Below are positions 11,001 to 20,690 of a stretch of 64,000 bases of DNA, in pieces. How positions within the stretch are numbered: the first letter of the stretch is position 1; every line of letters begins with the position of its first letter. This DNA is from Bisporella sp. PMI_857 (lineage: Eukaryota; Ascomycota; Leotiomycetes; Helotiales; Helotiaceae): assembly GCA_021307315.1 (NCBI GenBank), contig JAJSPD010000005.1, forward strand, positions 806,001 to 870,000. The letters are read 5' to 3'. Below the pieces are notes generated by a model. It did not search any database and was not told the origin of the DNA. It worked only from the letters and a program-made list of their open reading frames with translations. A program made the translations under genes and the position numbers.

Positions 11001-11362
11001 TTCTGGGCGAATTTTGGCGCATCTACATTTGCGTCTAACTTAGCACTGGATTTCGCTTTATTCTTGGTCTTGGAGGTTTTCGGTGCTTCCTTCACAGGAG
11101 CAGGAGTTTGAACAGGAGCCTTCTTCCCGCCTTCTTGTTTCTCTTTCGATAATAACGATTCCCTCAGGCTTTCGAGTCCCTCGGGCGATGCTAAGATCGC
11201 TTTCGCTTTGGACGGAGACAGGTGCACTTTGCGTACAGCATATTTCGTAGATGAAGTGAAATCTGCCGTGTTCAAATGGTTTGGATGATGGGCGTATCCA
11301 AGTCTATTACACTGACAAGCTATGCAGACGAAGGTAGGTCTGCGAGGGCGTAAGGCATACAT
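8012..11362 (-). CDS. pet127: PET127-family mitochondrial RNA-processing factor
   Basis: Single exon, 1116 residues. The central block at about residues 430-830 is the Pet127 domain, a divergent PD-(D/E)XK nuclease-like fold. Recognisable stretches are SMSAALAHFHFLLSQWRPIN, PRVPGTGMFDLKTRAVVSIR (the probable nuclease-like core) and EREYYDMIRAAFLKYSLQVR. In yeast, Pet127 sits on the mitochondrial inner membrane and is needed for 5' processing and turnover of mitochondrial transcripts. The N-terminus is basic and poor in acidic residues, as in a mitochondrial presequence. It is followed by a lysine-rich low-complexity region (about 75-200) and a two-copy tandem repeat (237-264 and 281-308). The C-terminal half is acidic (about 840-1000) and then basic. 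The protein is longer than yeast Pet127 (about 800 residues), and the added length lies mainly in the linkers. Confidence 0.9.
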   Translation of the reverse strand: MYALRPRRPTFVCIACQCNRLGYAHHPNHLNTADFTSSTKYAVRKVHLSPSKAKAILASPEGLESLRESLLSKEKQEGGKKAPVQTPAPVKEAPKTSKTKNKAKSSAKLDANVDAPKFAQKDDAKKISKKKQLPLETESATESPGRKSVKNTKSTKLKIDGGKGKPSKEKARPRTKGAKKSGKIEAKTSSEEMAIKTPQIRKYISNSVTYSGLGYNLLSKLNKSGLVPSNSPERTTHDLVKLIESGTLSPAATVNAVRQLRASLSQSSRSPQTAIENASRDDLVRIIESGDLSPKDTVSAVRKLRASLVGGGVPPSVSGTGSAVKIGDTVLKASVAKTLDPVQHGINHGGKLFRTLKDAMQSQQQPLKAKETRVQTPLKTSSVPRAVVTGPIEMSKAEKDGGNAIQTLSPDDLILTPVEKAQPPVPRLAHGLERVLFNPGVYHLQDPRSRVFNFDPYLQKPMPVEDFDFNALKQYITSSKDTTLLSIVKEEKKKYTGSTSSMSAALAHFHFLLSQWRPINPGMLSQNFPVEYHSFTSIQRGPSAIFLRYKDGVYAIDADKEFDTSNILALLGKSLEKFLTLPKEHFEKYRKENSGQLTEGDRNDPETFHYSTLGDFLLRSQLDAYDPRVPGTGMFDLKTRAVVSIRMDVEEYKEGMGYEIKGRHGEWQSFEREYYDMIRAAFLKYSLQVRMGRMDGIFVAFHNIERIFGFQYISLPEMDYALHGTEDTTIGDNEFKLSLDLMNKILDRATEKFPQKSLRLHYETRVANSPFMYIFAEPFEDDEIESIQSTNRAKIEKFEREVLSLTEIDSEDSLEEKKDAEWQELRQKVEDSMKKDEIDIQDMRAIAETMLEESEYWDDLSPEEKEKCIESLLKSPTFDEDLPEKQDSEESGAVVEDDVAEDGVDEDNAIDVDDLDEGKEDIGLDVQDTTEVGNEFEMDDIAKQTPADQVNSEANAESAHSEASDSIGLGSLGIEVSKNHISPEVESVTDAPLVSPEKPLLAMILVIRNLVDGEYVERPEDLERGAKKWTIEYSLTEIASGDRARTLYNACKRRRYDSLHQMKKEDAKWTGKYVERLRELSKQGRQWRNKQDRKEAKTGQVFLDDELTRNESYGSS

Positions 11363-11872
11363 AGCATGGCGTGGTCTCTATGATCAGATAGCCTTGCGAG
11401 TGTCGCGTTCGAGAACATTTTTTCCCCTGGCAGTAAGACGGGTAGCCCTGTAATGTAATGACAGGGATACGCGATATCGCTCTTGGCAACATGATCCTAA
11501 GTTCATGCATATATGTTTTCTTATGACCTTGACTTGGAAGAATGTCTTTAATATTGACTCATAAGTTTCCATCTCTTGAGGCAAACAAAAGAGAGATTAT
11601 CCGGTATTTACAAGGTAACACTGCAATTCTACCTCGAAAACTAGACAGCTAACCCAGCCGACTAAGTCCATGTAATCCGTCCGACTAAGATATACATGTC
11701 ACAAACCAAACCATACTTTCACCTATCCTTTCCTCATTCCGATGGTTGCAAAAGCAAATGGGTATATAGATCGCGCCAGCCCAATGCCATGAACTCCAAA
11801 CCGCTATACCGTACTCCATTAATACATCCAGTAATCCACTAAATTTGTACCCCAAATGGATAGCATTGAATC
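11363..11872. other. Intergenic, PET127 promoter
   Basis: 510 bp between the MAU2 3' end and the PET127 start, both on the minus strand. It probably holds the PET127 promoter and 5' UTR. The small frames here lack support. Confidence 0.45.
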
Positions 11873-14404
11873 TCACATCTGAGGTAGAGATTTTTGGGCA
11901 AAGTATTGCGCTGCCCTTAAGGTCTCACTCGCCTCAGCTGGTTTCCCATTTAATTCAAGACATCTTGCTAATAAGCCACCAGCGACGCTTGTCCAAAGCG
12001 GATTCCCGGCCTTCTTAGTCTGCACCCACGCGGCCATGGCACTTTTCTCGGCTTGTTCACCAACCACAGAGACGAAGAAGCGGCTACACATAACGCTCAG
12101 AGTAATGGCAGTGAACTGCATATTCGCTGTAGTTTGAGCGCCTTTCAAAGCAGAATTGAGGTGGCTCTTGATCTGTATTGATGCGGTTGGAGGGCTCGTC
12201 TTGACCGTGGCAGCCATCAAGTTGTATGCTGTTTGAATATCTTTATTCGGATGATTTTGACACAAAGTTGCTACCTTCTCGATCAAGGCCGTATTTCGAC
12301 TGGTATCTACTCTATTGGACTCTTGGAGAATCCATATGTTGTTAAGTGCCGCTAATAAGGCAAAATCTTTCTCGACTTGAGTTACGTTTGAACTTGTACT
12401 TTTGTCAGCTGCCAAATCGAATCTGTCATCTCCAAATATTTGTAAGGCAGAGTCGAGGTCGCCGGTCCCCTGATGATATATTCCAGAAATATACATCGAG
12501 ATCGTTCCTAGAGGGCCGACCAATGATTTGTGGAGTCCATTTATCGCTGTATTGAGCTTTTCCATAAATTTCCTCACTTTTGCCCAATCACTCACTGCAG
12601 CTGTGCAGAACGCCATATAGGTACAGTAATAACATATAATTTGCTCTCGCCATTGAACTTGAGAGATGCAATCCGGAAGTAGACCAGATATATTCGCATT
12701 TTTGGAAGCTGATGCTAGATACGTCAGTGGAAGTTTGCTTGACTGGCCCCGTATGCAGTACCTTCTAGTGATGATAGACCTGACTCAAAATATTTCATAG
12801 CCTTCATAGTCTTTTCTTCTTGTGAATAGGTATGAACTTTAATCATTCCACCAAGTAAATAACTGAATCTATCGTTAGATATGCGTGGGGATCCAGGAAC
12901 TTTCACCTACATCAAAGAATATGCGTCCTTTTTGCTCAAGAAAGACAGCATCAGGTTATCTCGACCATCATGACCAATGCCAAGAACCGTCCTTGTGTCT
13001 GAGCTTACAACCTGCGAACTTTTCGGGGTACGATTGATTGGGATTGCGATGTTATCAGTCAACATACCCCAACTCTCCTCGTCCCTTAATATTCCATCCA
13101 TCATCCTTTGCATTGCCTCTAATTTAGAGTTCATCACCACGGCATTTCCTTGACGAAGGCCGCATGCAACATCTACTATGTGCGCTAAGCTCAGGAGTTG
13201 TGGAATTTGGTTCCCAACTTCGGTCTGATACGACCGTGCTGCTGCAATTGCTCCTTGGGCATTCTCAATCGAGTCCTGGTTATTGGAGCGTAGATGGGCT
13301 AAAGCTTCCATGAGACATGCGGCAGTCCAAATACCATGATCGCTTTGTTGCTGAGCAACAGCTCTTATGCTCTCGAAATTTTCCTTCCATCTCTCTGTCG
13401 GAAGCCCTAATGCCAGAGACTTAGATGCTCGTAAAAAGCGAAGTGCGTAAACCCATGAGAAATGATGATAACTAGCATATTTTCAGTACATTGGCGCATA
13501 TGTATCTATTGCTCACTTACGCTTCGGCATCCGCGATATTTGCATCTAAAGCCTTCAATGCTGCTTTGGGAGTTTTGGTGAACATTATCTTAGCTAACAA
13601 GAATTGCATAGCATACTTCAGGTCAAAGTAATGATTCTAGTCCGAGATTAGAGCAGTGGGACTAAGGTGTAGCACATAACTTACTCTTTCGCAAAGTACT
13701 ATGCCCTTACTTAAAGCAGTCTCCGCTTCCATATAGTTTTCCGTTTCTTCAAAAAGAATCCCAGCATATCTCAATCGAATGTTCGCTTCTAATCTAGGTG
13801 GCAGGCGTACATTTTTCAATGCAGTTTCTAGCAACCCTAACCCAGTAGCGACCAGCTTCTGGTATTCTTCCAAGCCTCCTGGCGACATCGAATTGGAGAT
13901 ATATGGCGCAATTCGGTGGGCAGCGTCAAAGAACTCCTCCGCAAGCGATATCATTAGCTTAGGACGATCAACATTTGGCGAAGCAGAGCTCGCTGGAGCT
14001 CCTGATCCATGGACTCGAGGATCTGCGACTGTGTGAACACTCGAATGTGACATCAGGCTTGAGCTTCGCTGGGCAGGTTGTTGAAAGAGTTGTGCAGGGT
14101 TGATAAATTGGTGAGACTGAGGAGGGGCCTGAGGAGGCTGGCTTTGAAACTGAGGTTGTGCTTGATACTCCCTTGGAGCGGTATAGACAGTGCCAGAAGG
14201 GTCCATCGAAGCATTTCTTTCGTAAGGGATATGATTGCCATTGTACTGAGGTTGATACGGTGTATGGGGATTGGAGTGGGAAGAAGCTGGTGCAGACTGC
14301 ATGGCGTATTGGTGTATATTTGACGGCTGGTTAGGATGAGCCGAGCCATTCCAATAGCCATTTTGACCAGGTACTGGAATGGGAGGGCCGCCTGGATATG
14401 CCAT
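11873..14404 (-). CDS. mau2: Cohesin loading factor MAU2/SCC4
   Basis: TPR-type partner of the cohesin loader Scc2/NIPBL; the complex loads cohesin on chromatin. Five exons (14404-13685, 13636-13521, 13471-12911, 12862-12762, 12714-11873) sum to 2340 nt, or 779 residues. The first 130 residues are a Pro/Gln/Ser-rich disordered leader, followed by helical TPR-like repeats, e.g. EEFFDAAHRIAPYI and RLRYAGILFEETENYMEAET, the latter the most typical fungal MAU2 stretch. Intron 3 is 48 nt with a perfect CTAAC branch site. It has length 3n and contains an in-frame TAG, so the two halves look like one frame broken by a stop. Skipping it joins SLIYLLGGMIKVHTYSQEEK smoothly. Each junction has GT/AG ends. 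The product acts in the nucleus during G1/S. Confidence 0.92.
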
Positions 14405-14875
14405 ACCGACCCGACTTCACACTTCCAGATGAACCTGAACCAAACGCGCTCTTGTGCTTGGCCAGAATGACTTTCAGGGTCGCAAATCGCGTGGTGACTA
14501 ATATAGCACCGCCACTCCTTCTAGCAGCCCATGCTTTCAGCCACATACTTTGCCGAGGTTGGGTTGGCGTTAGTTCCACTCATGAAGCTGCCAAGCTATG
14601 ATTAACTTTTGCTCCATCTTAAGATGAATTTGAAAATTATTTTCCGTTCCGTGAATCTATGGTAGAGTGGTTACATAGACAATATATAATCTTCCATGCG
14701 GCGCTGCATATCTGTTTGATTGTTATTTCTGTTATTCCATTAGTGCATAAAGCCTCAAGTCAAGTCAAGAGTGATCCACTAAGAACTTTCTCAACCCAAA
14801 ACGGCCACAGCAGTTGTACTATCTCAAATTACCTTTTAAAGACATCTTTGGAAACATCTGATTACTCCTTTCAGC
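14405..14875. other. Divergent promoter, MAU2 / alpha-beta hydrolase
   Basis: 470 bp between two divergent genes. Short frames occur on both strands but none resembles a family. No obvious regulatory motif was recognised. Confidence 0.4.
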
Positions 14876-16725
14876 ATGGAGTGGCTAGGGCAAGCTAAGA
14901 TAAACTTTACGCACTCTGTAAGCTTTGGTGGATTTCAACAATGTCCCCTACTGAACATAAAGAATTGTGCCTCTTGTCACAGGCTAATGAGTAGTTTACA
15001 GTCGTCCCCATTACAACTTAAGAAGAGGGATGGTTCGTCGGCAAGCCTTTTGTCCATATGTGAAGAAGTAACGCCACCATGCAAACTTAATCGTAAGCAT
15101 AGGAACATCCTGGAGGCTGTCCGGACACTTTGCGATTATTCTGACACGAGGGGAAACAGCTCTTCTTTTTAATGGACATCTACAAACCATGTGGACGGCA
15201 GTAAAGAATGATGGGCCTCCCCTACATTACAAGCGCAGGATCTTTGAGGCAGAAGACCCAGCCTACAAAGGGTCATACTGTGTGGATTTCATCACTCAGC
15301 CCTTCTCAGATGTTGACGAGACGCTGCCTATTCGGACAACCTATTTCTCAGATGAGGAGTTCAAGACTCTTCCCTCCTCGGATACTCGTCCCATGTTAGT
15401 GGCACTGCATGGCCTTTCGGGAGGATCATATGAAGAATATTTAAAACATGTGCTGGCTCCTTTAACTGGAGCAGAAGGAGAAAGAGTGTGGGAGGCGTGT
15501 GTTGTGGTATGTTTGCAGCACCCTGATGAACTCAATACACCTAGAAAGCTCAGAAACAATTTGTGAATATTTTCTACCTTTGTTAGTTCTAATCGGAGTC
15601 ATAGAACTCGAGGGGCTGTGCGCAACACAAAATTACCAGCTCAGTCTTATTTAATGCAAGATCGACTTGGGACTGCCGACAAACGGTAAAATGGTTACGA
15701 AAGACTTTTCCAAATCGCCCACTTTACGGAATCGGCTTTAGCCTAGGTGCGAATGTAATAGTTAATGTACAGTGATTGCCTTAGATACCCGTAAGGAAGA
15801 ACACTGACTATTTCTAGTACATTGCTGAAGAAGGTGCAAATTGTGAATTCAAAGCGGCAGTCGTCTGCTCAAGCCCATGGAACCTCGATGTTGGATCCAA
15901 AGCTCTCCAAAGAACTCGGCTTGGCCTATTTTACTCAACTGTGATGGCAGGTAATCTCAAAAAACTTGCTGAAATCCACCATGAACAACTGTCAAAGAAT
16001 GCAAAACTCGATTACCAGCAGGTACGACAAGCTAAATACCTCCACGAATTTGATCGTGCCATTCAATGTCCAATTTGGGGATACCCGACTGAGGGAGCTT
16101 ATTGTATGTATTCCGGTGCTTCTCGATCAATATTGGCCATTGTGGATTCTTGCTGACTTTACTGATTCCTAGACCGTGATGCTTCGTCGGTTGATGCTCT
16201 ACAAGCAATCAGAATTCCGTTATTTGCCAGTAAGTCCATGATTTGTAAATCAATCTACTTTAAGATCTCTTTAGAATTTTCATTGCTGCCTCACTTCTTA
16301 ATTCGCATGATCTACACAAGACCACTCGCTGACAAGAAATTCCTATAGTCAATGCAACTGATGATCCGGTAATTTGGCAACTCTACTTAAACTTCTTTAT
16401 AGCAGCTACTAATCTGATCATAGATTGCTCATGAGGAAGCCTTGCCGTATTTAGAGATTCAACAAACACCATACGCCGTATTATGCACAACCTCTATGGG
16501 AGGTCATCTATCCTGGTTTGAAGTTGGCGGACATCGATGGCATGCCCGACCAGTATGCTAAACCATAATCTTCTCTATGGTCTTTCGCTAAATATTTTCT
16601 TATAGGCTACAAATTTTCTGAATAAAATGGCTTTCGAAGTCGACCATGCCATTCCGCCCGAACAAACAAAAGACGCTAAAGCACTTCCTCACTGGGATCC
16701 GTTGCGAAGGAAATGGCAGATTTAG
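14876..16725 (+). CDS. Alpha/beta hydrolase, YheT/ABHD1-3/EHT1-EEB1 type
   Basis: Nine exons (14876-14917, 15002-15092, 15160-15506, 15605-15766, 15818-16103, 16173-16229, 16349-16368, 16424-16552, 16606-16725) sum to 1254 nt, or 417 residues. The tiny 20-nt exon 7 is needed to complete the frame. Family signatures are CKLNPLLFNGHLQTMWTAVK near the N-terminus, ALHGLSGGS (oxyanion region), the nucleophile elbow GFSLGAN with the catalytic serine, NATDDP with the catalytic aspartate, and TSMGGHLSWFE with the catalytic histidine. Yeast relatives Eht1, Eeb1 and YMR210W make or hydrolyse medium-chain fatty-acid ethyl esters or monoacylglycerol. The exact substrate here is open. The start codon was chosen because exon 1 (14 codons) splices in phase onto the conserved QLKKRDG segment. 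Confidence 0.9.
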
Positions 16726-17190
16726 CCTGCTTACAAAGGGGAGAAGAACCTGATATACCAGCATGAAAAATTAGTCGTGGAACCTGGATAGATTATAATT
16801 GTAAATATACGCCTCATATTGCATATGGACATGAATCATCATCATCAGACTTGGCCAAGTCCACATATTAGACAACCATAACAGCGTCATGGTAGTGTTC
16901 GGGAATTATTACCTAAATATAAGAATAAATTACCACACTCTACTCCTGTTACTTGATCGGAAGCACTTAAACCTTCTCGTATAGTGTGCACTTTAGTTGT
17001 AGATTGCAGAGAAAACAATGTATGTCATGTCTCCGCGAGTCCAGCTTGCTTCAAGATCGCAAACATGAAGTGCCAAGCACAAGTGCGGAAGCTAGCGGGA
17101 CCCATAACCCGCCTCAAGAGAATTATTTTTCGATAATGGATTTTCCGGCAGGCCTCCTCCCCACCAGAGCAGAGCTTCATATTTTTCACA
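16726..17190. other. Intergenic, LOC1 promoter
   Basis: 465 bp holding the 3' UTR of the hydrolase gene and the LOC1 promoter. A frame on the plus strand runs into the LOC1 5' leader but looks non-coding. Confidence 0.4.
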
Positions 17191-18008
17191 ATGGCACCCT
17201 CACGGACATCCACTGTAAAGTCGAAACACGCTTCAAAGCATGCCGCTAACAAGTCTGGCATTCGCAACTCGAAATCCTCCAAACCCACTCCCGATGGCGT
17301 AGTAAAACCCAGGTCCGCCTCCTCAAAACGCACACAATCCAAAGGCGCACCGCAAAAGATCAAAGCCACAAGTAATCTAGCGACGCTGAAGAAGAAGAGA
17401 AGAGTATATACAGAGAAGGAGCTGGGTATTCCAGCGCTAAATATGATTACCCCGGTCGGCGTAGAGAAGCCAAGGGGAAAGAAGAAGGGGAAAATTTTCG
17501 TGGATGATAGGGTAGGCCTCTTTATTTTATTTACTTGGCAGGATGCATTACAGTGATGACTATTCTGATGCTTAGGAGAAGATTCTGACTTTGTTTCTTT
17601 TCCAATGCCGGCTCATTTCTCTTCGAGAAGACTACAACGGTATCTGAGTAATGCAAACATTAAGTTATTGATTATGGGATAACCTGAATAATGGTTGCTG
17701 ACATTATTGCGATGCAGGAAAGCATGATGACTATATTCGCTATGGTCAATGCGGACAAAGAAGGTCAAATAGAGTCGAAGATGATGAAGGCACGGCAGAT
17801 GGAAGAAATCCGAGAAGCAAGAAAGGCAGAGGCAGAGGCAAGGATAGAGCAGAGGAAGTCTAAGCTAGATGAGACGAAGGAAGGGTTACGGAAAAAGCGA
17901 AAACGACCTACAGGAGATGGGGGTGAAAAGAGTGAGAGTACTAAGAGTGAGGCCATGTCAGGGACCCGGCCATTGAAGCTCAAGAAGAAGGCTGTATCTT
18001 TTGCTTAA
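17191..18008 (+). CDS. loc1: 60S subunit assembly/export protein LOC1
   Basis: Two exons (17191-17511 and 17718-18008) give 203 residues. The protein is highly basic. The conserved LOC1 core spans the splice site: [20 protein letters not shown], then GKIFVDD, then [20 protein letters not shown], followed by a long charged helix rich in Arg, Glu and Lys. Yeast Loc1 is a nucleolar RNA-binding protein needed for early 60S assembly and ASH1 mRNA localisation. The intron is 206 nt, about four times longer than the others in this window, and carries a box C/D snoRNA (separate entry), which explains its length. The C-terminus ends in a [14 protein letters not shown] basic tail. Confidence 0.92.
17545..17654 (+). 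ncRNA. Box C/D snoRNA, predicted snR79-like 18S methylation guide
   Basis: Lies wholly inside the LOC1 intron. Box C is GTGATGA at 17553-17559 and box D is CTGA at 17644-17647. They are bracketed by a perfect 7-bp terminal stem, GCATTAC (17545-17551) and GTAATGC (17648-17654). The 13 nt before box D (17631-17643, ACTACAACGGTAT) are complementary to the conserved 18S segment AUACCGUUGUAGU (many species have a C in place of the middle U). By the box D plus five rule, the base opposite 17639 is the second C of AUACC, which matches yeast C1007, the site guided by snR79. A possible D' box (CTGA at 17585-17588) has no clear partner C' box. The boxes and stem are seen directly; the target is inferred from remembered 18S sequence. 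Confidence 0.8.
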
Positions 18009-19217
18009 GAAATGATTTATAGGACTGCTGGCGTTATTGAGGCATTTTGGGCGTTGAGGCTGGCATATATAATGAACACCCTCTGGGCACGGAATGTTCA
18101 TAAAGATACCATGGGATAAGCCAGAATGATAACATATTCCCTTCGTAACACATTCATTTGTATATCACCATTATCGCCGATGTTAAATCCCATACTCTTG
18201 AGGCTTCAATTATTTGTAGGTCAATAATTAACGCGTATCAAGTAATCCTTTGGATCACTTCCCAAGATTCAGCAGGCTTGGAATGAGTCATTGCAATCAA
18301 AACTAGGTAAACGCAAAGGTTCTGCTGGGCCTTCCAATTAGCCGCTCTCAATAAAGCTGCAGCAAATTGCAGGTTCACCACCAAGCCTCTGCTTCCAATA
18401 GCCAGGTGACAACTTAAGAGTTACTGTCCTTCCTGCAAATACTTTCCTCTACTAACCGGCGGCAAAGGGCTTTCAAAGACAGCCTCACATTCTGAAGGAC
18501 GATTTCTACTCTATTTTACTCACTATTCAGTCCATATGGTCTACGGAGCATCACCCAAAGCTCCTTCTAAGCTATGATCAGCTTTTGCAATAAAGTCGTG
18601 AGGGATTCTCGTCACCCGCAACTTCGTCGAGATACTTTCACAGACATTAAGGTTGAAGATCTTGTTACAAGATCCCTGCACTACAATGCTCTTACACACA
18701 AGATTTATAGCTGGAGCCTTAAAGAGGACGAACTGAGTGAGAGCAGCTCCTTGAGTTGAGACACTTGCCAAGTAGAGATGGGTTCGGATACAATTCAGTC
18801 ACATTAAAGAATGCACTACTGTAAGACTGGCATTATACTTCAAGTTAGGGAATGATACTTTTAGTCTTTATGTTAGTACCATGTTAGTGAAAATTCTGAA
18901 TAAGACTGTGTTTATTATTTAACCTGCTGATCTAGAGAGAGGGGGGGTTAAACTCTTGGACATAATAGATCAGTAGAGGTGGAGAGTTCCAAAAGCCGTA
19001 TAGCGGCTTATGATAACTCTATATAAAGCACTATGTAACAGAAAGAGAGTGAAAATAGAATGTATGTCAAGGAATTAGTCGAGATATAGTAGCCAAGAGC
19101 TTTATGTTCATGGAGATAGCTGGTCTGCTCAGCACCAAATGGATGTAGTATTCATGTGCATACATGGACTGAAATCAAGCAATTGCAGCACGGCGTCATC
19201 CTACAGTTTGAACAGCC
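18009..19217. other. Gene-poor spacer
   Basis: 1.2 kb between convergent genes. There is a short G-run near 18945. Short open frames at 18541-18771 on both strands overlap each other and have no family resemblance. No RNA gene or repeat was recognised. Confidence 0.4.
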
Positions 19218-19886
19218 TTAGCCAGATATTCCGGTTATAGATGTTGCTGAATCTCTAAATGCCCGTAAATCCATATCTCCCAACACATAAAAGTCATCAG
19301 AGTCTGGAGTTGCCTCGAGATCAAGCCACTCCTGCATCCAATCCGCATCCTTATCATAGTCGTCCAGCCCTACCGCTGAGTCGCCTCTGACCAATGACTC
19401 AGCCACGGAATTCTCTCTCTCAGAGTCCTCATCATCTACTCCGTGCAAAATACGGGCATCGTAACCCCTCCTCCTATACTCCCCAACGGTAACCCCGCTA
19501 ACCCTCTTAAAAACTCTACAAAAATGCGCCTCCGTCAACCCAACCTCCTTCGCCAGCCCCTTTACACTCCACTTCTGCGTCCCTGCCTGCCCCTCCTCTT
19601 CTCCCTTTAACAGCACACAAGCTTTCTCAACAGCAATTCGCTGCGGGTCCGGCTGAGCGTCCGAAGACGGTTTACAACGTAAGCAGGGCCGGAACCCAGC
19701 TGCTTCAGCTTCGGCAGGCGTATCATGGAAAATGATATTAGAGCGCCGAGCGAGACGCGAGGGGCAGGAGGGCCGGCAATAGATGTGCGTTGTGAGGACG
19801 CTGTAGATGAAGGCGGAGGCGGCCGACGGGTCACGGGTGGTTAGGGCTGTCCAGCGGGAGGATGGGGTGGTGAAGTTTGGATGCAT
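19218..19886 (-). CDS. Ada-type Zn-finger / AraC-HTH protein (AdaA-like)
   Basis: Intronless, 222 residues from the ATG at 19886; an in-frame ATG at 19997 would add 37 residues with no family match. Residues 1-75 match the N-terminal domain of bacterial Ada. The four zinc ligands C37, C41, C68 and C71 sit in YCRPSC and FRPCLRC, with almost the same spacing as C38/C42/C69/C72 of E. coli Ada, where the first cysteine accepts methyl groups from DNA phosphotriesters. A leading RWTALTTRDPSAASAF segment also fits. Residues of about 100-140 form an AraC-type helix-turn-helix (VKGLAKEVGLTEAHFCRVFK, then GVTVGEYRRRGYD). An acidic tail of about 80 residues follows, possibly an activation domain. The methyltransferase domain of full-length Ada is absent, but a separate gene for it starts divergently 279 bp away. 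Confidence 0.88.
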   Translation of the reverse strand: MHPNFTTPSSRWTALTTRDPSAASAFIYSVLTTHIYCRPSCPSRLARRSNIIFHDTPAEAEAAGFRPCLRCKPSSDAQPDPQRIAVEKACVLLKGEEEGQAGTQKWSVKGLAKEVGLTEAHFCRVFKRVSGVTVGEYRRRGYDARILHGVDDEDSERENSVAESLVRGDSAVGLDDYDKDADWMQEWLDLEATPDSDDFYVLGDMDLRAFRDSATSITGISG

Positions 19887-20164
19887 GGTGCCTATAATAT
19901 TCGTAATGGATTTGAATGGAACAAAATATCTAACTACGAGAGGTAAAATAGAGTATAAATGAGCTGGGAGTTGTGACGGATGTGATGAGTAAAGCATGAT
20001 GAACCTTTGGTTGTAGGCGGGACAAGTGGGTCTTGCTTGAGAACTGACGAATCATATTCTTCCAAGCCCTATAACTATTCTCATTTCTTGCGATCTAAAC
20101 TCTTCATCTTCTATACTCACATACCACCTCGCAGAGTTAGAAATAACTAGAAAAAACTTTCAAG
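19887..20164. promoter_or_regulatory. Shared promoter of the Ada-like and MGMT-like genes
   Basis: 278 bp between divergent start codons. A shared control region is inferred from orientation and function. I did not recognise an Ada-box-like sequence. TATA-like motifs (e.g. TATAAAT near 19955) are present. Confidence 0.4.
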
Positions 20165-20622
20165 ATGGCAGTAACGCCGTACCAAGAAGTAAGCTTTACG
20201 ATTCACCATCTTTCCATCCTTGTATTTACCCCTAAATTAGCGAGTCTACACCCTCCTCCAACAAATTCCGCGCGGGAAAGTTGCTTCATATGCCTCCCTA
20301 TCAATTGCCTTACAGTCATCTCCTCGAGCGGTAGGAGGCGCCTTACGACGGAACCCATATGCCCCGGAGGTCCCCTGTCATCGGATTATTTGTGCTGATG
20401 GTGTAAGTCTAACTTCACCGCAACTGAAGCAGTTTTGGATGCAAGGAAAGGAAGTTAACAAATATATAGGCAATTGGAGGATTCAAGGGTGAGCCACAGG
20501 ATGCGCCTTCCGGGATAAATCAAAAGATGAAGAGGGAGTTGTTGAGGGATGAGGGAGTGGAATTTGATGAGAAAGGAAACTTGATTGACACGGCGAGGTG
20601 GTGGAATCAGTTTCGGCCATGA
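20165..20622 (+). CDS. O6-alkylguanine-DNA alkyltransferase, catalytic domain only (AdaB/ATL-like)
   Basis: Three exons (20165-20188, 20241-20402, 20470-20622) give 112 residues, the size of the MGMT catalytic domain without the N-terminal domain. Joined features: an IPRGKVASYASL helix (Tyr flips the damaged base), SSPRAVGGALRRNP (recognition helix with the arginine finger), and PEVPCHRIICADG with the acceptor cysteine in PCHR. The C-terminal GGFKGE and WWNQF segments fit the family. S. pombe Atl1 has the same short length but PWHR, without the cysteine. Here the cysteine is kept, so direct alkyl transfer remains possible. It is divergent from the Ada-like zinc/AraC gene, so the two together contain the parts of bacterial Ada. 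Confidence 0.88.
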
Positions 20623-20690
20623 AATCTTTTCATAATTCAGAAATGTTTGAGTTATATATACCACCCAATATGCAATAATTTGTGATTGTT

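Noticed and set aside
12907..12909. Premature stop in MAU2
   Set aside because: The stop lies at the start of a good 48-nt intron with a CTAAC branch site; splicing gives an uninterrupted 779-residue protein.
17565..17568. First CTGA after box C as the snoRNA D' box
   Set aside because: Only five nucleotides after box C, which leaves no room for a guide; the CTGA at 17585 is the better candidate.
19887..19997. Upstream in-frame ATG for the Ada-like protein
   Set aside because: The added 37 residues are hydrophobic and have no match to Ada proteins, and the ATG at 19886 puts the zinc ligands at almost the E. coli spacing.
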